Assembly (NCBI GenBank): GCA_021843755.1
Contig: JAKBWB010000061.1
Span: 93,873-157,872, forward strand
Length of the DNA stretch: 64,000 bases
Reading direction: 5' to 3'
Source: Pseudomonadota bacterium
GTDB lineage: Bacteria > Pseudomonadota > Gammaproteobacteria > Steroidobacterales > Steroidobacteraceae
Below, in pieces: positions 9,505 to 16,814 of this stretch (position 1 is the stretch's first letter; every line of letters begins with the position of its first letter). The position numbers and the translations under genes are program-made. The notes below the pieces were generated by a model. That model searched no databases, was not told the DNA's origin, and worked only from the letters and a program-made list of their open reading frames with translations.

Positions 9505-10818
9505 ATGCGCGCGATCGACGAAACCCACGACCCGCGGCTGACCAGCTGGGTGAGCACGGCGAACCGGGCGGGCTGCGACTTTCCCATCCAGAACCTGCCG
9601 TTCGCGGTATTTCGTCGGGCCGGCAGCGCCGAGCCGCTGCGCTGCGGCGTAGGGATCGGCGATGCCATCCTCGACTTGACTGCGCTCGGGGCGGGGGCGG
9701 CGGGCGAGGATGCGGTCGCGCAGGCCGTGGCCGCGTGCGCGCAGCCGGCTCTGAATGCGTTGATGGCGCTCGGAGCGCCCGCGTGGCTGGCCCTGCGGCG
9801 CTGGCTCTCCCGGGTGCTGCGCGCCGGAGCGGGCGAGGCCGGGCGGCTCGCCGCCGCGCTCGTTGCGCAGTCGGCCGCGCAGTTTGCCGTGCCGGCGCGT
9901 ATCGGGGATTACACGGATTTCTATACCTCGATCCATCATGCCGCCGCGGTCGGCCGGCTGTTTCGTCCCGATCAGCCGCTGCTGCCGAACTACAAGTGGG
10001 TGCCCATCGCCTATCACGGTCGGGCGTCTTCCATCATCGTGAGCGGTACGGGCGTGCGCCGGCCGCGGGGGCAGCTGCTGGCGCGCGGTGCCGAATGTCC
10101 GCACGTGGGACCGAGCGAGCGGCTCGACTATGAGCTCGAGCTCGGGGTGTTCATCGGCCGCGGCAACCGGCTCGGTGAGCCGATTCCGATCGAACGTGCC
10201 GAGGAGCATGTCTTCGGCCTGTGCCTGCTCAACGACTGGTCGGCCCGTGACCTGCAGGCATGGGAATACCAGCCGCTAGGCCCATTTCTCGCCAAGAATT
10301 TCGCCACCACAGTATCCCCCTGGGTCGTGACGCTCGAGGCGCTGGCGCCGTTTCGTGCGCCCTGGCGGCGCCTGGCGCCGGACCCCTCGCCACTGCCGTA
10401 TCTTGACTGTTCTGAGCTGCGCGCCGCGGGCGCGGTCGAGATCGAGCTCGAAGTGGCGCTCGAGACCGCCGCGATGCGCGCCCGGAATCTGGCGCCGCAG
10501 CGGCTGTCGCAGTCGGATTTCCGTGACAGCTACTGGTCGATTGCGCAGATGGTCGCTCACCACACGATCAACGGCTGCAATCTGGCGCCGGGCGACCTGC
10601 TCGGCACGGGCACGCAATCCGGACCCCTGCCCGAGCAGGCCGGATCGCTGCTCGAACTCACCGCCGCGGGCACCCGACCGTTGATCCTGCCCGATGCGGA
10701 GCGGCGGGCATTCCTCTGCGATGGCGATCGGGTCATCCTGCGCGGCGGATGCCGGCGGCCGGGCTTCGTACGCATTGGCTTTGGAGAGGCCACGGGGCTG
10801 GTGCTGCCATCGGCCTGA
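9505..10818 (+). CDS. fahA: Fumarylacetoacetase
   Basis: Hydrolyses fumarylacetoacetate to fumarate and acetoacetate, the last step of tyrosine breakdown. The 437-aa product belongs to the long FAH form (N-terminal SH3-like domain plus the metal-binding C-terminal domain) rather than the short FAH-fold proteins. Diagnostic segments are YKWVPIAYHGRASSI, LDYELELGVFIGRGN with the metal-ligand glutamates, and NDWSARDLQAWEYQPLGPF. ATG 9505 is 9 bases after GAGGG. It forms an operon with hmgA. Confidence 0.95.
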   Translation: MRAIDETHDPRLTSWVSTANRAGCDFPIQNLPFAVFRRAGSAEPLRCGVGIGDAILDLTALGAGAAGEDAVAQAVAACAQPALNALMALGAPAWLALRRWLSRVLRAGAGEAGRLAAALVAQSAAQFAVPARIGDYTDFYTSIHHAAAVGRLFRPDQPLLPNYKWVPIAYHGRASSIIVSGTGVRRPRGQLLARGAECPHVGPSERLDYELELGVFIGRGNRLGEPIPIERAEEHVFGLCLLNDWSARDLQAWEYQPLGPFLAKNFATTVSPWVVTLEALAPFRAPWRRLAPDPSPLPYLDCSELRAAGAVEIELEVALETAAMRARNLAPQRLSQSDFRDSYWSIAQMVAHHTINGCNLAPGDLLGTGTQSGPLPEQAGSLLELTAAGTRPLILPDAERRAFLCDGDRVILRGGCRRPGFVRIGFGEATGLVLPSA

Positions 10819-10975
10819 GTGGGCGTGGGGCCTCGAGCGAGCGCGCGGTGATTGACGGAGCTTTCTCGGGGGCGGTGCTCCCGAGAGCTTCAAAATCAAT
10901 ATACTGCGCTGATTCCGTGGTGCTTGGTCTGATCACGGCATGCCGCCGAAAGCAATAGTCCGCAGCGGGAAGATC

Positions 10976-11536
10976 ATGGCAAACACGTTGATCCACGAGT
11001 CCAGACGTTTTCTGTTGCCGCTCGACACGGTGGTCGATGCGCTGATCGAGCTCGATGTCAAGCACGGCCGCTGGCCGGCCGGGGCGCAGCTGCTCGAAGT
11101 TTTGCCGGTTGACGGCGACGAGGAAAGTGCCCGCGGTGTCGTCATGTCCATCCGGGTGCCGGGGAAGACCGAGGTTGCACAGCGCACGTATCTGTTGCCG
11201 ATCATCGCCGCGGCGATCGTCAACTACTGCCTCGCGATGCGGGTGCCGATGCCGCGCAGCGCGACCAAGACGATCCAGATCGTTCCCGAGGGGATCGCGC
11301 TGCAGCTCGAAAACACGCTGATGCTTCAGCGGCGGCACGTGCAGCCCCCGCCGAGTCGAGGGGTCACGGCACAGTCGGGGCGGGGAGGCGCCAGTGCGGA
11401 CGTGGCGCAGAGCCTGTCCGCTGCCGCGACCGAGTCGGCAACGCCTGCCGAGACTGCCGCAGAGCCTCGCACAGGGGATGCCCGGCAGCCGGAAAGTGAC
11501 GCTTCCCCAACGGGGGCCGAATCACCTCGAGCGTAG
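10976..11536 (+). CDS. Conserved hypothetical protein with disordered tail
   Basis: Function not recognised. The 186-aa product has an N-terminal globular part (residues 1-120, starting MANTLIHESRRFLLPLDTVV), then a low-complexity Ala/Ser/Thr/Glu/Pro tail likely to be disordered. ATG 10976 follows GCGGGAAG. There is no signal peptide and no clear membrane helix apart from a weak hydrophobic stretch (YLLPIIAAAIVNYCLAM). It stands alone between fahA and the repeat protein gene. Confidence 0.7.
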   Translation: MANTLIHESRRFLLPLDTVVDALIELDVKHGRWPAGAQLLEVLPVDGDEESARGVVMSIRVPGKTEVAQRTYLLPIIAAAIVNYCLAMRVPMPRSATKTIQIVPEGIALQLENTLMLQRRHVQPPPSRGVTAQSGRGGASADVAQSLSAAATESATPAETAAEPRTGDARQPESDASPTGAESPRA

Positions 11537-11688
11537 GCGCGTGACCGCCGCCACTTCCCGCGACGCTCAGGCGTCAGGGACTCGTCAGGTATTTGAACAG
11601 AACGTTGCCGGGGTGGTCTAATCGAGATGAACCGTGGCGCCTCGGCCTGCGGGTATGTGTAGGATGCGGTGCCGTGGGGGAGGAATTT

Positions 11689-13098
11689 ATGTCCAGAATC
11701 AACCCGGCTGAATTACGTGGTGCTCCCCCGGCCGCGGGCGACCCAGGCGACGCACTGTTGCATCGACGCGAGCAAGGGGTGCTGCGCCGCGCTGTCGCGA
11801 TCTCGTCTTCCTTCCTTGCCGTTGCGACGCTGGCAATGCTCGTGGTTCCGGCTCCCTCGCATGCCGCCCCGCCGCATTTCGGTGGGGCGCACTTTGGCGG
11901 TGGAGGTCCCGGTGGTCCACCGCATTTCGGTGGGGCGCACTTTGGCGGCGGAGGTCCCGGTGGTCCGCCGCATTTCGGTGGGGCGCACTTTGGCGGCGGA
12001 GGTCCCGGTGGTCCGCCGCATTTCGGTGGGGCGCACTTTGGCGGCGGAGGTCCCGGTGGTCCGCCGCATTTCGGTGGGGCGCACTTTGCCGGCGGAGGTC
12101 CCGGTGGTCCGCCGCATTTCGGTGGGGCGCACTTTGGCGGCGGAGGTCCCGGTGGTCGGCCGCATTTCGGTGGGGCGCGCTTTGCCGGCGGAGGTCCCGG
12201 TGGCCCGCCGCATTTCGGTGGGGCGCGCTTTGCCGGCGGAGGTCCCGGTGGCCCGCCGCATTTCGGTGGGCCGTACTTTGGCGGCGGCCACTTTCCGGTC
12301 GCGCACATGGGTGGCACTCCCGGTGGTCCCCCGCCTCCCCCTGGTGGTGGTCCCGGTGGTCCCCCGCCTCCCCCTGGTGGTGGTCCCGGTGGTCCCCCGC
12401 CTCCCCCTGGTGGTCCCGGTGGTCCCCCGCCTCCGCCTCCCGGTGGCCCGCTCAGTGGACCCGGTGGTCCTCCGCCTCCCGGGGGTCCACCCCCCGGTGG
12501 GTGGCAGGGTAGCCGTTGGAGCGCCGAGTGGGATGCCCCCGAGGAGGACTGGGGCTGGGGTCTGGGCTGGGGCTGGGGTGGTGGGCTCGGCTACGGTTGG
12601 AACGGCGCGTGGATGGGCGGTGACTGGGGTGGGATGTACTGGCCGGCTGTCAATTACGACAGGACCTATCCTCAGTATCTGGCGAGCATTCCGGCTGGGG
12701 CCGTTATGCTGACTTTCGGTGGCGTGCCGTACTACTACGTCAATCAGGTGTACTACACATGGAGCCCGTATTACGAGGGCTACGTGGTCACCAATCCCCC
12801 GCCGGTTGCCGATAGCGGCACGGCGTCCCAAGCACTCGCTCAAACGTATACCGCAGGCGGCGGAAGCGGTGTGCTCAGCCTGCGGGTCACGCCGGACAAG
12901 GGACAGTCTCGACAGCAGACAGCGAACGATCAGTACGCATGTCATCGGTGGGCCGTGGCGCAAAGCGGCTTCGATCCGATGAATTCCGCTCAGGATGCCA
13001 ACGCCTCGGCGCATATGCGCGCCGGTTACCGGCGGGCAATGATCGCCTGCCTGCACGCGCGCGGCTACAGCGTCCAGGGAGGGGGCGCCGGGAACTGA
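11689..13098 (+). CDS. Exported Gly/Pro/His-rich repeat protein (DUF6515-like C-terminus)
   Basis: A 469-aa protein. Residues 1-60 hold an Arg-rich n-region and a hydrophobic signal/anchor (AISSSFLAVATLAMLVV), followed at residue 63 by tandem 16-residue units of the type HFGGAHFGGGGPGGPP. A Pro/Gly block of 11-residue units follows, then a Trp/Gly-rich stretch. The C-terminal domain (PAGAVMLTFGGVPYYYVNQV, then a Tyr-rich segment) resembles small periplasmic proteins annotated as DUF6515, and a final QYACHRWA motif is common in such proteins. ATG 11689 follows GGGGGAGGAA, a strong ribosome site. Probably a surface or periplasmic protein; no enzymatic motif is visible. Confidence 0.8.
   Translation: MSRINPAELRGAPPAAGDPGDALLHRREQGVLRRAVAISSSFLAVATLAMLVVPAPSHAAPPHFGGAHFGGGGPGGPPHFGGAHFGGGGPGGPPHFGGAHFGGGGPGGPPHFGGAHFGGGGPGGPPHFGGAHFAGGGPGGPPHFGGAHFGGGGPGGRPHFGGARFAGGGPGGPPHFGGARFAGGGPGGPPHFGGPYFGGGHFPVAHMGGTPGGPPPPPGGGPGGPPPPPGGGPGGPPPPPGGPGGPPPPPPGGPLSGPGGPPPPGGPPPGGWQGSRWSAEWDAPEEDWGWGLGWGWGGGLGYGWNGAWMGGDWGGMYWPAVNYDRTYPQYLASIPAGAVMLTFGGVPYYYVNQVYYTWSPYYEGYVVTNPPPVADSGTASQALAQTYTAGGGSGVLSLRVTPDKGQSRQQTANDQYACHRWAVAQSGFDPMNSAQDANASAHMRAGYRRAMIACLHARGYSVQGGGAGN
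11875..12285 (+). repeat. Tandem 48-bp coding repeat, eight full units and one partial
   Basis: Units start every 48 bases at the CAT codon of HFGG, at 11875, 11923 and so on to 12259. Copies are nearly identical in DNA; differences are single substitutions (Gly to Ala, His to Arg, Pro to Arg). The unit is a multiple of three, so copy number can change without frameshift. The near identity points to recent expansion or homogenisation. Confidence 0.95.
12322..12500 (+). repeat. Pro/Gly-rich 33-bp coding repeats
   Basis: Directly after the 48-bp array, the reading frame encodes repeated PPPPPGGGPGG-type units (about 33 bp each, three clear copies, then shortened versions). This is a second low-complexity array within the same protein. 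Confidence 0.8.
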
Positions 13099-13124
13099 GC
13101 GAGCGGGCCGACTGTTCGGCGTTC

Positions 13125-13154
13125 GGGACATCGGCGAGAATGCGCCGATGTCCC
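13125..13154 (+). promoter_or_regulatory. 12-bp perfect hairpin covering the start codon of the GT9 gene
   Basis: GGGACATCGGCG (13125-13136) pairs perfectly with CGCCGATGTCCC (13143-13154) across the 6-base loop AGAATG. The ATG used for the downstream glycosyltransferase (13148-13150) lies inside the 3' arm. There is no T-run, so an intrinsic terminator is unlikely. The structure could limit initiation or mark a start further downstream. Confidence 0.6.
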
Positions 13155-14161
13155 TGCAACCGACCCATGTGCTCGCCATGCCGGGTATCCGGCAGCAGAC
13201 CGGTACGGGCCCGTCCATACTGGTCTGCCGGCCGAATACGCGGCTCGGCAATACCGTGCTCCTGACCCCGCTGATCGAAGAGCTGCAGACCAATCTGCCA
13301 AACGCCCGCATCGACGTGCTGTCGGCCTGTCCTGCGGCTCGAGAGGTATTCGAAGGATTCTCGGGGGTTCATCGCGTTCACGAACTGCCGTTTCGTGGCG
13401 TGCGCCATCCGCTGCGCTATGCGGGCACTGTGCTGCGTGTGTGCCGCATCGGATACGATATCGTCATCGACCCGTGTCCGAACTCCTGGACGGCCCGCTT
13501 TCTCACGCGGTGGATTCCGGGGCGGTTGAAGATCGGTTTCACGCACCCGCGCCGCAAGCGGGGCCTCGATGTCAGCATCCCGTTCAGGGACGCGCCGCGG
13601 CACATGGGCGCGTACCCGGTGTACCTGGTTCGCCGCGTGCTGTTTGACCTCGGCCCGAAGGCCTCGCGTGCCGATGAGGCGACTCTCGCGATGCATCTGG
13701 CGCCGGCCGAGCGGGAATTCGGCCGGCAGGAAATCCGCCGGCTGACCGGTGATGAGGCGGCGGGGCCGGTGATCGCCCTTGCGACGCACGCCACGGGCGC
13801 CAAGCGTTTTGCGATTCCGTGGTGGCGTGCGTTGATCGAGCAGTTGCGCGCGCGCGCGCCGCATGCCCGCTTCATCGAGATTCGGCCGCCATCGGGGCGG
13901 GCGTCGCTGCCGGAGCTTGCGGGCTTTTCCTCTCGGCGCGTGCGCCAAGTCGCCGCGGTGATCGATGCGGCCACGTGCTTCGTGTGCGCGGACTCGGGCC
14001 TCATGCACCTCGGGGCCGCGACTGACACCGTCACGGTCGGCCTGTTCAAGGTGACCCTGCCGCAGCTGTATGCTCCGCGCCGCGGGCGCAGCTGCGCTCT
14101 GGCGGCGAGCGATGCGGAGCCGGAAGCGGCCGCCGCGCACATCGCGAAACTGCTCGACTGA
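13148..14161 (+). CDS. Glycosyltransferase family 9 (heptosyltransferase-like)
   Basis: GT-B enzyme of the ADP-heptose:LPS heptosyltransferase family, expected to add a sugar to lipopolysaccharide or another envelope glycan on the inner face of the membrane. The 337-aa product shows the N-terminal family pattern (LVCRPNTRLGNTVLLTPLIE) and the C-terminal nucleotide-sugar region (ADSGLMHLGAATDTVTVGLF). The start codon is in a hairpin and lacks a good ribosome site; a later in-frame ATG at 13181 (MPGIRQQ) is possible. The MBL gene follows after 5 bases and is probably co-transcribed. The acceptor is unknown. Confidence 0.85.
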   Translation: MSLQPTHVLAMPGIRQQTGTGPSILVCRPNTRLGNTVLLTPLIEELQTNLPNARIDVLSACPAAREVFEGFSGVHRVHELPFRGVRHPLRYAGTVLRVCRIGYDIVIDPCPNSWTARFLTRWIPGRLKIGFTHPRRKRGLDVSIPFRDAPRHMGAYPVYLVRRVLFDLGPKASRADEATLAMHLAPAEREFGRQEIRRLTGDEAAGPVIALATHATGAKRFAIPWWRALIEQLRARAPHARFIEIRPPSGRASLPELAGFSSRRVRQVAAVIDAATCFVCADSGLMHLGAATDTVTVGLFKVTLPQLYAPRRGRSCALAASDAEPEAAAAHIAKLLD

Positions 14162-14166
14162 GGCGC

Positions 14167-14820
14167 ATGGTGCTGCATTCGCTGATCATCCCGGTCACCC
14201 CGTTCCAGCAGAACTGCTCGCTGATCTGGGATGAGACGGGGCGTGCGGCCTGTGTCGATCCGGGTGGCGAACTGCCGCGGCTGCTCGAGCAGGTCGACGA
14301 GCGTGGCCTGAGGCTGACGAAAATCCTGTTAACGCATGCGCATGTCGATCACTGCGCGGCCACGGCCGAGCTTGCCCGCACGCGCCGACTGCCGGTCGAG
14401 GGACCACAGCGCGCCGACCGCTTCTGGATCGAGGCGCTGCCGGTGGCGGCGGCGCAGTTCGGTCTGCCTCCGGCCGAGCCATTCGAGCCGGATCGCTGGC
14501 TCGAAGACGGCGATACGGTCAGTGTCGGAGAAGAACTGCTTGAGGTGTTGCACTGCCCCGGCCACACTCCGGGCCACGTGGTTTTCTTTCACCGCGCTTC
14601 ACGATCCGCGTGGGTCGGAGATGTCCTGTTCGCCGGCTCGATCGGTCGCACCGACTTTCCGCGTGGCGATCATGCGGCTTTGATCCGATCCATTCGCGAT
14701 AAGCTCTTTCCTCTTGGCGATGACGTGCGTTTCGTGCCCGGCCATGGCCCGACGTCGACCTTCGGCGCCGAGCGGCGCACCAACCCCTTCGTGGCCGATC
14801 GTCTGTTCGTGGCTTGCTGA
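14167..14820 (+). CDS. MBL-fold metallo-hydrolase (glyoxalase II-like)
   Basis: Cytoplasmic metallo-beta-lactamase-fold hydrolase, 217 aa. Metal motif THAHVDHC is near residue 58, and CPGHTPGHVVFF and FVPGHGPTSTFG provide further His ligands. It matches the short YcbL-like branch of hydroxyacylglutathione hydrolases, which lacks the C-terminal glutathione-binding domain, so the substrate is uncertain. It lies 5 bases after the GT9 gene. Confidence 0.9.
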   Translation: MVLHSLIIPVTPFQQNCSLIWDETGRAACVDPGGELPRLLEQVDERGLRLTKILLTHAHVDHCAATAELARTRRLPVEGPQRADRFWIEALPVAAAQFGLPPAEPFEPDRWLEDGDTVSVGEELLEVLHCPGHTPGHVVFFHRASRSAWVGDVLFAGSIGRTDFPRGDHAALIRSIRDKLFPLGDDVRFVPGHGPTSTFGAERRTNPFVADRLFVAC

Positions 14821-14856
14821 GCACTGCCGGCAACGGCGCACACGAGCGGCAAGCGC

Positions 14857-15528
14857 TCATGGTGCGGAACGTGCGGCTCTTGCTGCGCGCAGGCGGCGGA
14901 TGAGCGGCGGCAGCAGTGCGACGCAGGCGAGCAAAGCCAGGGCGAGCAGGCCTTTCTTGATCATGCCGGCGCCGCCGGCCGCGGCCTCGCGCCCGGCATA
15001 ACCGAGGTAGGTATAAGCGAGAGTGGCCGGCAGCATCGCGATGTACGAGACGATGACGTAGCGCGAGAGCCGGATGCGCGTCAGCCCGAGTGCGTAGTTG
15101 AGCAGGTTGAACGGTATGAGCGGCACCAGGCGCACGAACGCAACGAATCGCCAGTCCTCCCGCTCGACGCCGGCGACGATCTGCTCGACGCGCGCGCCGA
15201 TTCGTGCGCGTACCCAGTCGGCGGCCAGGTAGCGGGCTGCCAAGAATGCTCCGCTCGCCCCGATCGTCGCGCCGGTCAGGCTGTAGAAGGTGCCGGCCAC
15301 CGGTCCGAACAGCGCGCCACCGGCCAGCGTGAGCAGGGATCCCGGAGCGAACGCTACCGTGGCCGTCGCATACAGCGTCATGAAGGCGAGCGGCGCCCAG
15401 GGCCCCGCCCGGTGCACCGCCCGGGTGAGCGCTTGCAGGTCGAGGTCGCCGCGATGTGCATAGACCCAACCCGCGATTGCCCCGAGGGCCGCGACTACGA
15501 GCAACCTCTGCCAGCGTGCGCGGGTCAC
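14857..15528 (-). CDS. TVP38/TMEM64-family (DedA-like) membrane protein
   Basis: Inner-membrane protein of the VTT/SNARE-associated family, members of which take part in lipid transport or membrane homeostasis. The 223-aa form starts at GTG 15528; the open frame continues upstream to 15708, but that extra Arg/His-rich part does not look coding and overlaps the HxlR gene. Signature segments are AFAPGSLLTLAGGALFGPVA, with the conserved G-x-x-x-G and re-entrant helices, and FVRLVPLIPFNLLNYALGL. The start has no good ribosome site, so it is uncertain. Confidence 0.85.
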   Translation of the reverse strand: MTRARWQRLLVVAALGAIAGWVYAHRGDLDLQALTRAVHRAGPWAPLAFMTLYATATVAFAPGSLLTLAGGALFGPVAGTFYSLTGATIGASGAFLAARYLAADWVRARIGARVEQIVAGVEREDWRFVAFVRLVPLIPFNLLNYALGLTRIRLSRYVIVSYIAMLPATLAYTYLGYAGREAAAGGAGMIKKGLLALALLACVALLPPLIRRLRAARAARSAP

Positions 15529-15652
15529 GCGACGCGCGGTCCGCCGCGCCGGGTGATGCGGTCTTCGCCGGCAGCGCCGATGAACGGCATGGAAAGCATG
15601 CCGGGTAGATTCGCACACATGCGCGGCTCCCGGGAGGTGCCGATGCCGATTG

Positions 15653-16042
15653 TCATGCTTCGGGGTGGCGCGTGCGCCGCTTGCGCTCGGGGCGCCGGCC
15701 GGCCGCATGCAACAGCCGCGTACCCACCTTGACGATGGTGTCGATCACGGGCAGCAGCTCCTCGCCCAGGGGGGAGAGGGCATATTGCACCGAGGGCGGC
15801 GAGGCGGGCGCCACGGTGCGGATCAGGACTCGCTTGGCTTCGAGTTCGTGCAGCCGGGCGCTCAGCATCTTCGGGGAGACGCCCGGAATGTCCTTGAGCA
15901 GCTCGCCGAAGCGGCGGGCTCCGCCGCTCAGCTGCCAGATGACATTGGGTGTCCAGGCGCCCCCGAGCAATGCCATGCAGGCGCGCATCGGACAGCCTTG
16001 CGGCAGTAGTCGGGGATCGTGCGCGGGGATCTGGCGGGTCAC
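15653..16042 (-). CDS. HxlR-family transcriptional regulator
   Basis: Winged-helix HxlR/YodB-type regulator, 129 aa. The family core is visible: a conserved Cys near the N-terminus (GCPMRACMALLGGAW), then FGELLKDIPGVSPKMLSARL as recognition helix and the wing region ending YALSPLGEEL. Some family members sense quinones or electrophiles through that Cys. It is transcribed divergently from the glutathione S-transferase gene, which is the likely target. Confidence 0.88.
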   Translation of the reverse strand: MTRQIPAHDPRLLPQGCPMRACMALLGGAWTPNVIWQLSGGARRFGELLKDIPGVSPKMLSARLHELEAKRVLIRTVAPASPPSVQYALSPLGEELLPVIDTIVKVGTRLLHAAGRRPERKRRTRHPEA

Positions 16043-16096
16043 ATGCGTGTTCTCTACCGAAAGGGCAGTATATCCTCAGGATTACCAAACGTAATG

Positions 16097-16111
16097 TACT
16101 ATAAAATAGTA
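16097..16111. promoter_or_regulatory. HxlR-type operator
   Basis: Perfect 6-bp inverted repeat TACTAT-AAA-ATAGTA in the AT-rich divergent gap between the HxlR and GST genes, very different in composition from its surroundings. HxlR/YodB-type proteins bind TACT-containing palindromes of this size. Binding here would control both genes. Confidence 0.6.
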
Positions 16112-16163
16112 AGTATGGTGGCGCGGGCCACCGGCCGGAGCCGCAACTTCTCAGGAGACAGCG

Positions 16164-16772
16164 ATGAAACTGTTTTATGCCAGCGGTGCCTGCTCGCTCT
16201 CGCCGCACATCGTGGCGAGCGAGGCGGGTATCGCGCTCGAGCTGCAGAAGGTCGATCTGAAGACCAAAACGATGAAAGCCGAGGGGGACTATCTCGCCGT
16301 CAACCCCAAGGGCTACGTACCGGCGCTGCAGCTGGACAATGGCGAGCTGCTCACCGAAGGACCGGCGATCGTGCAATACCTGGCCGATCTGAAGCCGCAG
16401 ACGGGCCTGGCGCCGCCGGCCGGAACCTTGGCGCGCTACCGCCTGCAGGAGATGCTCGGCTACATCAATTCCGAGCTGCACAAGACCTACTCGCCGCTGT
16501 TCAATCCGGCGACGCCCGCCGAAACCCGGGCGGAGCGCGAAGCATATCTGCGTCGCCGCTACGGTTTGGTCGAGAAACAGCTCGAGGCAGGCAAGTATCT
16601 GTTCGGCGAGCCCTTCACGGTTGCCGACGCTTATCTGTTCACCGTGACGAATTGGGCGCGGATGGTCAACTTCAGCCTCGCCGATTTCCCGAACGTGCGC
16701 GCCTTCCAGGAGCGCGTGGCCAGCCGTCCGGCCGTTCAAGCCGCGATGCGCGCTGAAGGTCTGATCAAATGA
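16164..16772 (+). CDS. gstA: Glutathione S-transferase, beta-class-like
   Basis: Cytosolic glutathione conjugation and detoxification enzyme, 202 aa. The N-terminal thioredoxin fold has the beta-class pattern (MKLFYASGACSLSPHI) with the Cys used in that class, the glutathione-binding NPKGYVPAL and EGPAIVQYL, and a C-terminal helical domain (FTVADAYLFTVTNW). ATG 16164 follows CAGGAGA. The N-terminal signature is not that of a maleylacetoacetate isomerase (zeta class). Probably induced through the divergent HxlR protein. Confidence 0.92.
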   Translation: MKLFYASGACSLSPHIVASEAGIALELQKVDLKTKTMKAEGDYLAVNPKGYVPALQLDNGELLTEGPAIVQYLADLKPQTGLAPPAGTLARYRLQEMLGYINSELHKTYSPLFNPATPAETRAEREAYLRRRYGLVEKQLEAGKYLFGEPFTVADAYLFTVTNWARMVNFSLADFPNVRAFQERVASRPAVQAAMRAEGLIK

Positions 16773-16814
16773 GGTGAGGCAGACCGGGACCTGCGGCACC
16801 GCGCGTGCCCGGCC

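Noticed and set aside
11875..12285. CRISPR-like regular repeat
   Set aside because: Units are adjacent with no spacers, in frame, and encode a periodic Gly-rich protein.
11574..12317. Cys/Pro-rich repeat protein on the minus strand
   Set aside because: Arises because the 48-bp unit is a multiple of three, so all frames repeat; the plus-strand frame has the ribosome site, signal and C-terminal domain.
16164..16772. GST as the missing maleylacetoacetate isomerase
   Set aside because: The N-terminal CSLSPHI pattern is beta-class, not the zeta-class Ser/Cys motif, and the gene pairs with an HxlR regulator.
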